A stretch of DNA of 64,000 bases. Source: Lentzea atacamensis. Its GTDB lineage: Bacteria > Actinomycetota > Actinomycetes > Mycobacteriales > Pseudonocardiaceae. The notes below the pieces were generated by a model, which saw only the letters and a program-made list of their open reading frames with translations, searched no databases and had not been told where the DNA came from. Positions 17,814 through 27,287 of this stretch are shown one piece after another (the first letter of the stretch is position 1; each line of letters starts with the position of its first letter). Position numbers and translations under genes: made by a program. The stretch is from assembly GCF_003269295.1 (NCBI RefSeq), contig NZ_QLTT01000009.1:62001-126000 (forward strand). The letters are read 5' to 3'.

Positions 17814-19336
17814 CGGTGAGCCTTTCTGATCGCGGCGGTCAGCGTCTCCACGTCCGAGAACGGGTGGATCACACCGGCGATCTCCTGTCCCGTCTCGTGT
17901 CCCTTGCCCGCCACGACGACGACATCGCCCGGATGTGCCAGCTCGACGGCCTTCTCGATCGCGAGCTTCCGGTCGCCGATCTCCAGCACCTCGCCCCGGT
18001 TCTCGGTGGCGAGGGCCCCTTCGAGCATGGCGGCCCGAATAGAAGACGCGTCTTCGCTCCTCGGGTTGTCATCGGTGATGATCAACACGTCGGCTCGTGC
18101 CGCGGCGGCCTCACCCATCAGCGGGCGCTTGGCCCTGTCCCGGTCGCCACCGCAGCCGAGCACGATGATCACCCGGCCGTCGGTCTTGGCGCGCACGGCG
18201 TCGAGCGCGAGCGCGACGGCGGCGGGCTTGTGCGAGTAGTCGACGACGGCGGTGAACGCCTGGCCCTCGTCGACGCGCTGCATGCGGCCGGGCACCTGGA
18301 CGTTCGCCAGGCCTGCCGCGATGGCGTCGTCCGAGATGCCCTCCGCGTGCAGGCAGGCGATCGCGAGCAGGGCGTTCGCGATGTTGAAGCTCCCCGCGAG
18401 CGGCAGGTGGATCCCGATGTCGCCGTCGGGGCCCTGCGCGGTGAACGTCTGCTCACCGGTCGGGCTCACCTCGACGTTGCTCGCGGTCCAGGTGGCGGGC
18501 TTGGTCGTGGCGACGGTGATCGTGGAGTCCTTGACCAGCCTGGGGCCCCACTCGCCGTCGACGCAGACGACCTCCCTGCGCGCGCGGCCGTCGAACAGCT
18601 GCGCCTTGACCTGGAAGTACTCCTCCATGTCGGCGTGGAAGTCGAGGTGGTCCTGGCTGAGGTTCGTGAAGGCGCCGATCTCGAACTCGGTGGCGGCGAC
18701 GCGGCCCATGTGCAGGGCGTGGCTCGACACCTCCATGGCGACGTCGGTGACGCCGCGCTCGGCCATCACCGCGAACAGCGCCTGCAGGTCCGGCGCCTCC
18801 GGCGTGGTGTGCGAGCTGCCGAGCTGCTCGTCGCCGATGCGGGTGCCGACCGTCCCGATGAGACCGGTGTGCCGGCCGGCGGCCTTGAGCACGGACTCGA
18901 TCATGTACGTGGTGGTGGTCTTGCCGGACGTGCCGGTGACGCCCCACAGCCGCACCTTCGTCGACGGCCGGCCGTAGACGTGCGCGGCGAGCAGACCCAC
19001 GACCTCGCGGGGCCGCGGGTGGATCAGCACGGGCACGTCCTTGAGGGCCTCACGCGCGGCACCGGCCTCGTCCGTGAGCACCGCGACGGCACCGTTCGCG
19101 AGAGCGGTCTCGGCGAAGTCGGCGCCGTGCGCGCGGGCACCGGGCAGCGCGGCGTACAGGTCTCCGGGGACCACGTGCTGTGCACGCAGCGTCACCCCCG
19201 TCACCTGGACGTCGGCATGTGCTGGCCTGGTCAGGTGCACGTCGGCGACCGCGGCGAGAGCAGCCACGGAAGCAGGTCGGATGCTGGTGGGGCGGGGCGG
19301 GGCGGTCGCGACCTTGCCCTCGAGCTTGGCAGGCAC
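17810..19336 (-). CDS. murE: UDP-MurNAc-L-Ala-D-Glu--2,6-diaminopimelate ligase MurE
   Basis: About 508 residues from GTG 19336; a 99-residue upstream extension collides with the divergent stress-protein gene and looks non-coding. The P-loop GTSGKTT is at 135-141. The DNPR motif (ITDDNPRSEDASSIR) in the C-domain is the determinant for meso-diaminopimelate, so the organism should have A1-gamma peptidoglycan. The exact start is uncertain because no strong ribosome site is visible. murE is separated from ftsI by two unrelated genes. Confidence 0.95.
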   Translation of the reverse strand: MPAKLEGKVATAPPRPTSIRPASVAALAAVADVHLTRPAHADVQVTGVTLRAQHVVPGDLYAALPGARAHGADFAETALANGAVAVLTDEAGAAREALKDVPVLIHPRPREVVGLLAAHVYGRPSTKVRLWGVTGTSGKTTTTYMIESVLKAAGRHTGLIGTVGTRIGDEQLGSSHTTPEAPDLQALFAVMAERGVTDVAMEVSSHALHMGRVAATEFEIGAFTNLSQDHLDFHADMEEYFQVKAQLFDGRARREVVCVDGEWGPRLVKDSTITVATTKPATWTASNVEVSPTGEQTFTAQGPDGDIGIHLPLAGSFNIANALLAIACLHAEGISDDAIAAGLANVQVPGRMQRVDEGQAFTAVVDYSHKPAAVALALDAVRAKTDGRVIIVLGCGGDRDRAKRPLMGEAAAARADVLIITDDNPRSEDASSIRAAMLEGALATENRGEVLEIGDRKLAIEKAVELAHPGDVVVVAGKGHETGQEIAGVIHPFSDVETLTAAIRKAHR

Positions 19337-19480
19337 GGGCAAGAGGCTACCGGCGTACACAGAGTGGCCGAGCGGCGCGTTGGCGTTCGGGTGATGATCA
19401 GCAGTGATAGGCCGTTCGAGTGGGCTTGTCCGCTGCGCTTCAGGAGTGAGCCCGTCCGGCCGAACAAATTCCTGCCCGGT

Positions 19481-19500
19481 TTGTGACTTTGGCCCCTGTG
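19481..19500 (+). promoter_or_regulatory. Candidate DevR/DosR (OsdR)-type box upstream of the stress protein
   Basis: TTGTGACTTTGGCCCCTGTG lies 48-67 nt before the ATG of the tandem universal stress protein. It resembles the DosR-family palindrome (GGGAC-N3-5-GGCCC/GTCCC) in spacing and in both half-sites, with a G-to-T change in the left half. Such boxes commonly precede Usp genes in actinobacterial dormancy/hypoxia regulons. The assignment is by eye. Confidence 0.45.
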
Positions 19501-19547
19501 ACCAGCAATGCGGGCACGGTGAGGTATGAGACGGCAGGAGGGCGGCG

Positions 19548-20363
19548 ATGAGAACAACCACCACGGTGCAACCGAGGAGATTCTCTTTCTGGGCACCGGA
19601 TTTCAGTCGTTCCGTGACAGTCGGGGTCGACACTTCCGAGACCGCGTATCACGCTTTCGAGTGGGCAGCACGCCACGCCTGGTCGCTCAGGACGGACCTC
19701 CAGGTCTACCTCGCGGACCCCGGCGACACGACGGTCCAGCGGGTGCTGGAACGACTCCCCATGCTCACCGCCCACTTCCGCCCGAGCGGTGACGACCCGG
19801 TGGCCGCACTGGTGGGGGCGTCGGACTCGAGCGCGACCTTGGTCTTGGGGTGCAAGGGCGAACAGCACCGCAGCCTGGGTCTGGGTTCCCTCGTCCTCCC
19901 GGTGTTGCGCCGCGCGCGGTGCGGAGTCGTAGTGGTGCGCGGACGACCCCCGGCGATCCGTGGCGAGTACGGCTGGATCACCGCCGCCGTCGGCGGGTGC
20001 GAGGACCCGGTCGTGCTGCGACGCGCGGTCGAGCTCTGCCGCACCCGCCGAGCGTCTTTGCGCCTGCTCCACGTCCACCCACCGGCCCAGCACGGCGTGC
20101 CGGTGCCGCGCGACGAGGCCGCGGTCCGCCGCGCCGTCCTGTTCCTGCGCACCACGGCGCCCGAGCTGACGCCGGACGTCCTCGTCGAGTCGCGGCACCC
20201 GCACGAGGCGCTGGCCGCCCTGGACTCGGACCTGGTCGTGGTCGGGCGGGGCGGGCAGCACGACGGGGTCGGGCTGATCACGCGGGCGGCGCTGTACCAC
20301 TCGTCCTGTCCGGTGCTGGTGGCTCGGCCCGAGCCCCTTCACGGCGATCGGGTGGTGCTGTAA
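19548..20363 (+). CDS. Tandem universal stress protein
   Basis: 271 residues with two Usp domains. The first (about 20-145) has the opening strand VTVGVDTSETAYHAFEWAARHA and the ATP-loop-like LVLGCKGEQHRSLGLGSLVLP. The second (about 150-260) has WITAAVGGCEDPVVLRRAVELC and LVVVGRGGQHDGVGLITRAALYHSSCPVLVAR. Such proteins bind ATP and act in dormancy and stress survival. It is the only plus-strand gene in the dcw cluster and reads divergently from murE. A possible DevR-type box lies upstream. Confidence 0.85.
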   Translation: MRTTTTVQPRRFSFWAPDFSRSVTVGVDTSETAYHAFEWAARHAWSLRTDLQVYLADPGDTTVQRVLERLPMLTAHFRPSGDDPVAALVGASDSSATLVLGCKGEQHRSLGLGSLVLPVLRRARCGVVVVRGRPPAIRGEYGWITAAVGGCEDPVVLRRAVELCRTRRASLRLLHVHPPAQHGVPVPRDEAAVRRAVLFLRTTAPELTPDVLVESRHPHEALAALDSDLVVVGRGGQHDGVGLITRAALYHSSCPVLVARPEPLHGDRVVL

Positions 20364-20413
20364 CCGAAGGCTCGTTCGGCTGGGGCATCACCGGCCGGCA
20401 CCCCCCGCTGGGA

Positions 20414-21625
20414 CTAGCAGGCCTTGCGCAGGACCGAACCACTCGTGCCGCGCAGCGAGACCGAGCGGACCGCGGAGCCCTTTTCGTTGGTGTGCGGCGA
20501 GGAGAGACGGACGTTGACGGCGGCGCTGCCCGTCTTGTTCGCGTTGACGAGCACGGTGCCGCACGTGAAGTCGCGCTGGTACACGTTGGCCGCCACCGGG
20601 AAGTACGTGCCGAGCGGCGTGCCCAGGTCCCAGTCGTACTCGGCGCGCCACGGGGAGGCGTTGTCGTAGCGGTCGGTCTGCGAGATCTCGGAGATGGCCG
20701 CGTGGTCGCCCGCCGCCAGCAGGTAGCTCGCGTAGGCGTAGCGGAACGGCTGCTCGGCGCCGCTGTGGTGCGGCTGCACCCAGGTGATCTTGCCCTTGGC
20801 CTCGTTGGCGGCGATCTCGGCGACCTGGCGGCTCCAGCCCTCGGGGTACTCGGAGAGCAGGTCGTCGTCGCCGAAGGTCAGCCACCACTCGTCGAAGCCG
20901 CCGTCGAGGTGCTCGACATAGCTGTCCCACGCGCCTTCGTGGAGGCGGGCGCTGGACATGTTGGCGACCGTTTTGAGGCCGGCGTCGACGAACTTCTGGC
21001 GCGTGTTGGCGAGCATCGAGCGGTAGGCGTCGCGCATCGCCTCGTCGGTCGGGTACGCGGCCGGGCAGGCGCCCTCGTGGTAGGTGTCGCAGGCGAAGAG
21101 CGCGTTGTCCATGAACACGCCGTCGAAGGCCCCACGCGACGACGCGATCACGTTGTCCACCCAGGCGTTCTGGTAGTCGGTGTTGCCGACGTCCATCTGC
21201 CAATGGCCCTCGTAGCCGTCGTACTCGAAGCGCTGACCGCTCTGATCGACGAGAAACCACGAGGGATCGGCCGCGCAGTAGCCGACGCCGGTGGGTAGAT
21301 CGGTGTCGTCGACGCCGTTCGAGCACGCGTAGCTGCGCGCAGAGGAGAGGTCCTTGTAGACGAAGGTCTGGATCTTGGGATTGGCCGCCTTGAACTTCGC
21401 GGCGAGATCGGCCTCCCAGGCGTTCAGCACGACGTACGAACGTCGTTGCGCCTCGGTTCTGATCATTTCGTCGTTCGTCGGCGTGCTGTTCACGTGCAGC
21501 CAGTACGACTTCACTGTCCAGCCTTCCTCACCGGCCTGAGCTGCGGGTACCAATGTCACCGCCAGGGTCGCCACCAAGATCGAAACACGCCAGAAACGCA
21601 CGCCAAACCCCATCTCGCCTTGCAC
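20414..21625 (-). CDS. Secreted GHL15-like putative glycoside hydrolase
   Basis: 403 residues beginning with a signal peptide (FWRVSILVATLAVTLVPAAQA, cleavage near residue 31). The body looks like the TIM-barrel hypothetical glycosyl hydrolase family 15: SYVVLNAWE, KIQTFVYKDLSS, HWQMDVGNTDYQNAWVDNV, GAFDGVFMDNALF and GGFDEWWLTFG supply the usual acidic residues, and a C-terminal beta-domain ends at residue 403. The start is GTG 21625 or ATG 21613. It lies between murE and ftsI and its upstream region is unusually AT-rich, so it may be a transferred gene. The glycan target is unknown; secretion suggests an extracellular polysaccharide. Confidence 0.75.
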   Translation of the reverse strand: MQGEMGFGVRFWRVSILVATLAVTLVPAAQAGEEGWTVKSYWLHVNSTPTNDEMIRTEAQRRSYVVLNAWEADLAAKFKAANPKIQTFVYKDLSSARSYACSNGVDDTDLPTGVGYCAADPSWFLVDQSGQRFEYDGYEGHWQMDVGNTDYQNAWVDNVIASSRGAFDGVFMDNALFACDTYHEGACPAAYPTDEAMRDAYRSMLANTRQKFVDAGLKTVANMSSARLHEGAWDSYVEHLDGGFDEWWLTFGDDDLLSEYPEGWSRQVAEIAANEAKGKITWVQPHHSGAEQPFRYAYASYLLAAGDHAAISEISQTDRYDNASPWRAEYDWDLGTPLGTYFPVAANVYQRDFTCGTVLVNANKTGSAAVNVRLSSPHTNEKGSAVRSVSLRGTSGSVLRKAC

Positions 21626-21792
21626 TCCGGTTTCGAAGTATCAGACGTGATGAAATGCGTCTCATTAGCAACAAATGCAGGGAAATTTTCACTCTGGAAC
21701 AATGAAATCCGCCATTGGCACGCGTGACCGCGTCTCAGATCACTTGCAAAAGAAGCAAGCGTCACCAAGAATGCGCGGCCCACTCGAACGAG

Positions 21793-23703
21793 CTACATCT
21801 GCAGCCGGACGAACGGCGTCTGCTCGGCCGACATCGGCACCTGGAAGCGCTGGGTCAGATACGCGGCGATGTCGTGGAACAGCGGCGCGGCCGAGCCGCT
21901 GAACTGGGTGCCGTGCGGCTTGTCCAGCATGATGCCGACGACGTAGCGCGGGTTGTCGGCGGGCAGGATGCCGGCGAAGGTGATCCAGTAGTCGACCTGC
22001 GAGTAGCACTTGCAGACCGGGTCGATCTGCTGGGCCGTGCCGGTCTTGCCCGCGATCTGGTAGCCGGGCAGCGCGGCTTGCTTGCCCGTCCCGTTCTGGT
22101 TCGCGTCGCGCGGGTCGGTCTGCGCGACGTGGCGGAACATGTCGCGGACGGTCTTGGCGGTCTCCGGAGAAACGACGCGAACGCCTTCTGGGCGCTGCTT
22201 CTCGGAGCGCGCGCCCTCTGCACCGATCTCGGCGCGGATCAGGCGCGGCGGAATGCGGACGCCGTCGTTGGCGATGGCCTGGTACATGCCGGTCATCTGC
22301 AGCAGCGTCATCGACAGACCCTGGCCGATCGGCAGGTTGCCGAAGGTCGAGCCGGACCACTGGTTCAGCGGCGGCACGACACCGGACTCCTCGGCGGGGA
22401 CGCCGGAGTTGGTGCGGCGGCCGAGGCCGAACTTCTGCAGCATCTCGGCGTAGCGCTCCTTGCCGACCTCCTGGGCGGCGAGGAGCGTGCCGACGTTGGA
22501 GGACTTGGCGAAGACGCCGGTGAACGACATGGGCACGGTGCCGTGCGTCCACGCGTCCTTGATCGTGCGGTCGGCGACCTTCAGCGAGCCCGGCACCTGC
22601 AGCACGTCGTCCGGCTTGAAGAGGCCGTACTCGACGGCCGCGGCAGCCGTGACGATCTTGTTCACCGAACCCGGTTCGAACGACGACGCGACCGCGGCGT
22701 TGCGGAGCTGGTCCGGGTCGGCCTTGCCGAAGTCCGTCGGGTCGTAGGTCTTGTCGTTGGCCATGGCGATGATCTCGCCGGTGCGGCTGTCGAGGACCAC
22801 CGCGGAACCGTTGCGGGCGCCCGACTTCTTCGTGTAGTCGGTGACCATCTTCTGCACGGCGTACTGCGTGTCGATGTCGATGGTCAGCTCGAGGCTCTTG
22901 CCGGGCAGCGGCTTCACGAGCTCGCGCTCGGTGTTCGGGATGACGAGGGTGTCGTCGCCGGACATCGTGTCGACCACACGGCGGCCCATGCGGCCGGCCA
23001 GCACGTTGTCCTGCGCGCTCTCCAGGCCGAGGATGCCCTGCGTGGTCGGCGGCTTCTCCTCCTGGCGCCAGTTCGCGGCGCCGATGATGTTCGACGCCAC
23101 CTCGCCGTTGGGGTAGATGCGCTTCGAGCGGTACTCGGAGCCGATCTCCGTCGGGTACTTCGCGACGATCTGCGCCGCCTTGGCGGGCTCCGCCTCGCTG
23201 ACCAGGACCTCGTAGCTGATGTCCTTCACGAGCTGCTGGTAGACGGTTTCCTCGTCGCTCTTCTCCCCGTTGACCTCGGGACCGAGGGTCGACGAGACGA
23301 ACTTCGCGACCTCACGCATGTGGTCGTCGTACGAGACCGGGTACTTCTCGGGGTCCTTCGCGCGCGCCTCGTCCCACGTCTTGCGGGCACGCTGCGGAAG
23401 GATGTAGAGCGCGCGCACCTCGACCGAGAACGCGAGCTGGTTGCCGTTGCGGTCGAGGATCGAGCCGCGCTCGGCGGGGATGTCGAGGCGCGTCGTGCGC
23501 TGCTTCTGCGCCTGCTGCGCCAGCTCCGCGGCCTGGATGCCCTGCACCTGCACGAGCTTCACGCCGGCGACCAGCAGCGCGCCGATCAGCAGGATGCGGC
23601 CGACCGCGATGCGCAGCCTGCTGTTGCCGCCCAGCCGCGCCGCCGGGCGAGGGCCGCGCACCGACAACGGGCGACGCGGCCCCCTCTGCTGCGGACCCGG
23701 CAT
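21793..23703 (-). CDS. ftsI: Septal transpeptidase FtsI (class B PBP)
   Basis: 636 residues. A basic N-terminus precedes one transmembrane helix (about 32-50). The class-B pedestal starts at RGSILDRNGNQLAFS. The three penicillin-binding motifs are present: SxxK as SVNK (346-349, in EPGSVNK where EPGSTFK is common), SxN as SSN (401-403) and KTG (553-555). It cross-links septal peptidoglycan with FtsW. The ATG shares one base with the ftsL stop (TGATG). The downstream neighbour is the hydrolase above rather than murE. Confidence 0.98.
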   Translation of the reverse strand: MPGPQQRGPRRPLSVRGPRPAARLGGNSRLRIAVGRILLIGALLVAGVKLVQVQGIQAAELAQQAQKQRTTRLDIPAERGSILDRNGNQLAFSVEVRALYILPQRARKTWDEARAKDPEKYPVSYDDHMREVAKFVSSTLGPEVNGEKSDEETVYQQLVKDISYEVLVSEAEPAKAAQIVAKYPTEIGSEYRSKRIYPNGEVASNIIGAANWRQEEKPPTTQGILGLESAQDNVLAGRMGRRVVDTMSGDDTLVIPNTERELVKPLPGKSLELTIDIDTQYAVQKMVTDYTKKSGARNGSAVVLDSRTGEIIAMANDKTYDPTDFGKADPDQLRNAAVASSFEPGSVNKIVTAAAAVEYGLFKPDDVLQVPGSLKVADRTIKDAWTHGTVPMSFTGVFAKSSNVGTLLAAQEVGKERYAEMLQKFGLGRRTNSGVPAEESGVVPPLNQWSGSTFGNLPIGQGLSMTLLQMTGMYQAIANDGVRIPPRLIRAEIGAEGARSEKQRPEGVRVVSPETAKTVRDMFRHVAQTDPRDANQNGTGKQAALPGYQIAGKTGTAQQIDPVCKCYSQVDYWITFAGILPADNPRYVVGIMLDKPHGTQFSGSAAPLFHDIAAYLTQRFQVPMSAEQTPFVRLQM

Positions 23704-24281
23704 CAGCCACCCGCCGGAGGAGTCTGGTTGCCGGCGGGTGGTGGCTGCTGACCCGCGGGTGGCTCGGCGGACGGCGGCGGCGCGGGCGTCGACCTGGTCG
23801 GCGCGCTCGGCTTGCCGAACTCCTCGATCGAGCCGTCCGGGTTCTGCCGCAGCCGCGCCGGGTTCGACGGCTCGACGAGGCCCATCTCGGCGGCCCGGCG
23901 CGCGAGGTCCGTCGGCGACTCGAGCAGCGCCACCTCACGGCGCAACTGCTCCATCCGCAACGTCAGCTTCTCCGCCTCCGCCTTCGCCTCCTGGAGGCGG
24001 TAGGTGTCGGCGGCGGCCTGGGTCGAGAAGTACATGATCCCGGCGACGCCCGCGCCCAGCACGAGCATCACCAGCACGACGAACGGCGCCTTCGACACCT
24101 GCTTCTGCTGCGGCGCGGCGGCACCGCCCCGCAGGTTCTGGGCGCGCTGGGCCCGGCGGGCGTAGGCACGTTCGGCACCGGCGGTCCGCCGCCGCGCCCT
24201 GTCGTGCTCCTCCGTCTTCTTCTGCGTCTTCTTGGAGGGGTCGCGGGGCGACGGCCCGCCGACCCTCGCGGGTGCCGTCAT
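23703..24281 (-). CDS. ftsL: FtsL-like bitopic division protein
   Basis: 192 residues. A basic cytoplasmic N-terminus (about 1-63) leads into a transmembrane helix (APFVVLVMLVLGAGVAGIMYF, about 65-85) and a short extracytoplasmic coiled coil (about 92-125: EAKAEAEKLTLRMEQLRREVALLES). A Pro-rich tail (about 145-192) follows. Position between rsmH and ftsI plus topology identifies it as FtsL; sequence conservation in this family is weak. The ATG overlaps the rsmH stop by 4 nt. Confidence 0.88.
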   Translation of the reverse strand: MTAPARVGGPSPRDPSKKTQKKTEEHDRARRRTAGAERAYARRAQRAQNLRGGAAAPQQKQVSKAPFVVLVMLVLGAGVAGIMYFSTQAAADTYRLQEAKAEAEKLTLRMEQLRREVALLESPTDLARRAAEMGLVEPSNPARLRQNPDGSIEEFGKPSAPTRSTPAPPPSAEPPAGQQPPPAGNQTPPAGG

Positions 24282-25231
24282 CTCGGTTCTCCGATCCGTT
24301 CCGCCGCCCGCAGCCGCACCGGCGCCGCGCGCGGGTTGTCCTCTATCTCCTGCTCGGTCGCGAGCTCCGCGCCCTTCGTGAGCAGCTTGATCTCCGGCCC
24401 GTGGCCGGGCAGCTCGACGGGCAGGCCCGGCGGCGTCTTGGACTTCGCCAGCTCCGCGAACGCCTGCTTCACCATCCGGTCCTCGAGGGACTGGTACGAC
24501 TCGACGACGATCCGCCCGCCCATGCCCAGCACACCCAGGGCGGCCGGGAGCGCGAGCCGCAACGACTCCAGCTCGCCGTTGACCTCGATCCGCAGCGCCT
24601 GGAACGTGCGCTTCGCCGGATGCCCGCCCGTGCGCCGGGAAGCCGCCGGCACCACCGCGTAGAGCAGCTCGACGAGCCGTCCGGAGTTGGTGAACGGTTC
24701 CTTCTCGCGTTCCCTGAGCACCGCGGAGGCGATCTTGCCCGCGAACCGCTCCTCGCCGTAGGTGGAGAGGATCCGCGCGAGGTCGCCGTGCGAGTACGTG
24801 TTGAGCACGTCCGCCGCCGTCATCCCGGTGCCCTTGGACATCCGCATGTCGAGCGGGGCGTCCTTCGAGTAGGCGAACCCGCGCTCCTCCTCGTCCAGCT
24901 GCAACGAGGACACGCCGAGGTCCATCAGCACACCGTCCACACGCGAGTGACCGAGGTCGTGCACGGCCTCGGCGATGTGGTCGTAGGTGACGTTGACCAG
25001 ATGAACGCGGTCACCGTGGCGGGCGAGCCGCTTTCCGGCCATCTCGATGGCCTGCGGGTCGCGGTCGAGCCCGATGAGCGTGAGTTCGGGGTGCGCGCTC
25101 AACAGCGCGTCGGAGTGACCGCCCATGCCGAGCGTCGTGTCGACGACGACGGCGGGCTTGCCGGAGAGCGCTGGAGCGAAGAGTTCCAGGACGCGGTCCA
25201 GCAGCACCGGAACGTGCCGCGGCTGATCCAT
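24278..25231 (-). CDS. rsmH: 16S rRNA m4C1402 methyltransferase RsmH
   Basis: 317 residues. The family start HVPVLLDRVLELFAP, the SAM motif VVDTTLGMGGHSDALL, and the RsmH signatures MDLGVSSLQLDEEERGFAYS, HPAKRTFQALRIEVNGEL and VVESYQSLEDR are all intact. The usual SFHSLEDR reads SYQSLEDR. It methylates N4 of C1402 in 16S rRNA. It is the second gene of the dcw operon, 165 nt after mraZ; that gap shows no gene. Confidence 0.98.
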   Translation of the reverse strand: MDQPRHVPVLLDRVLELFAPALSGKPAVVVDTTLGMGGHSDALLSAHPELTLIGLDRDPQAIEMAGKRLARHGDRVHLVNVTYDHIAEAVHDLGHSRVDGVLMDLGVSSLQLDEEERGFAYSKDAPLDMRMSKGTGMTAADVLNTYSHGDLARILSTYGEERFAGKIASAVLREREKEPFTNSGRLVELLYAVVPAASRRTGGHPAKRTFQALRIEVNGELESLRLALPAALGVLGMGGRIVVESYQSLEDRMVKQAFAELAKSKTPPGLPVELPGHGPEIKLLTKGAELATEQEIEDNPRAAPVRLRAAERIGEPR

Positions 25232-25396
25232 CGTCCCTCTACTCCCCTGATGCGCGTTCGGGTGACGTCAGGTCCCCGCCCGCCCGTCGAACCTGGCGCC
25301 GGGGAAGGTGCGCCAGGGCCGATAGTCGAGCGGACCGAGGCCTCACGGCACCCGAATCGCGGTGGAACATCCGGCCTGTTGCTCGGCTGACCGCCA

Positions 25397-25828
25397 TCAG
25401 AAGACGCCCGGTATGACCTCCTCGCGAGCCTCGGCGTAGCCGTCCTCGTGCTCCTCGAGGTAGGTCTGCCAGGCCTGCGCGTCCCAGATCTCCATCCTGG
25501 TGAACGCGCCGACGACCACGCACTCCTTGGTCAACCCGGCATACCGGCGCAGTTCCGGTGCGATCAGAACGCGGCCCTGACCGTCCGGACGCTGCTCGTC
25601 CGTACCCGCGAACAGATAACGCTGATAGGCGCGTACGGCGTCGTTGGTGAACGGCGCCTCGGCGACCTTCCTCGCCATCTGCTCGAACTCAGCCCGGGGA
25701 AACACGTACAGGCAGTGGTCCTGGCCCTTGGTGACCATGAGACCTCCCGCCAGTTCGTCCCGGAACTTCGCAGGCAGTGTCAGCCGACCCTTGTCGTCCA
25801 GGCGCGGGTAGTGAGTGCCGAGGAACAC
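25397..25828 (-). CDS. mraZ: Transcriptional regulator MraZ
   Basis: 143 residues from GTG 25828 (GGGAGG ribosome site upstream), the standard family length. Two AbrB-like MraZ repeats carry the DxxGR signatures: YPRLDDKGRLTLPAKFR and EQRPDGQGRVLIAPELR. MraZ forms a ring that binds phased GTGGN repeats and represses the dcw operon. Four such repeats in exact 10-bp phase overlap its own promoter here, so autoregulation is expected. Confidence 0.97.
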   Translation of the reverse strand: MFLGTHYPRLDDKGRLTLPAKFRDELAGGLMVTKGQDHCLYVFPRAEFEQMARKVAEAPFTNDAVRAYQRYLFAGTDEQRPDGQGRVLIAPELRRYAGLTKECVVVGAFTRMEIWDAQAWQTYLEEHEDGYAEAREEVIPGVF

Positions 25829-25880
25829 GGCATCCACCTCCCTTGCCGGGCGACGGACCGGCAGCGGGGCCCCCGTCTGC

Positions 25881-25921
25881 CCCACCGGCCGCCACAGTAC
25901 CCCACTTTTCACCACAGTCAA
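25881..25921 (-). promoter_or_regulatory. dcw promoter overlapped by four MraZ operator boxes
   Basis: Read toward mraZ, GTGGN boxes start every 10 bp: GTGGT (25915-25911), GTGGG (25905-25901), GTGGC (25895-25891) and GTGGG (25885-25881). A promoter lies across them: -35 TTGACT (25921-25916), a 16-bp spacer and -10 TACTGT (25899-25894), 66 nt before the mraZ GTG. The arrangement is that known for MraZ autorepression in E. coli and mycoplasmas. Confidence 0.85.
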
Positions 25922-25976
25922 CGCTGAAACAGGTGTTTACACACCAACTCGTGACCCGTTTTTGCAGGTAGATCGA

Positions 25977-26002
25977 GTGGACAGGCGTGGGGGGACGGTG
26001 GG
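25977..26002 (+). promoter_or_regulatory. Three MraZ-like boxes pointing toward moxR (imperfect phasing)
   Basis: On the plus strand GTGGA (25977), GTGGG (25987) and GTGGG (25998) are spaced 10 and 11 bp. They have the same orientation relative to moxR as the operator boxes have to mraZ. The 11-bp step makes this a weaker candidate than the array at 26104. Confidence 0.4.
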
Positions 26003-26103
26003 GGAGCTGGTCAAGCTCCACCTTCGCGGGTGAGGGTTCAGCGCCGATTTGCCACTCGAACGGCCTAGAAATTTCGGCCAAAACGCGGGGTAGGCACGCG
26101 ATG

Positions 26104-26128
26104 GTGGGGGAAGGTGGAAACTGGTGGA
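26104..26128 (+). promoter_or_regulatory. Three in-phase MraZ-like boxes upstream of moxR
   Basis: GTGGG (26104), GTGGA (26114) and GTGGA (26124) are spaced exactly 10 bp, oriented toward moxR, and end 104 nt before its GTG. They match the box and phasing of the mraZ operator on the other strand. I infer that MraZ also controls the divergent operon. The remaining DNA between mraZ and moxR has no gene. Confidence 0.6.
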
Positions 26129-26232
26129 GCGAACCCGATGTAGCCCGCAGGTGTAGGGCACTTAGCCGTGGTTTGACACACTGCGTGAAACGCTCACACG
26201 TCCGTGTTCCGGACACGGCTGCTGGAGGTTTA

Positions 26233-27285
<1,053 letters not shown>

Positions 27286-27287
27286 CG

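Noticed and set aside
19337..19633. N-terminal extension of MurE by 99 residues
   Set aside because: It overlaps the divergent stress-protein gene and its upstream box, and the extension is not like MurE from relatives.
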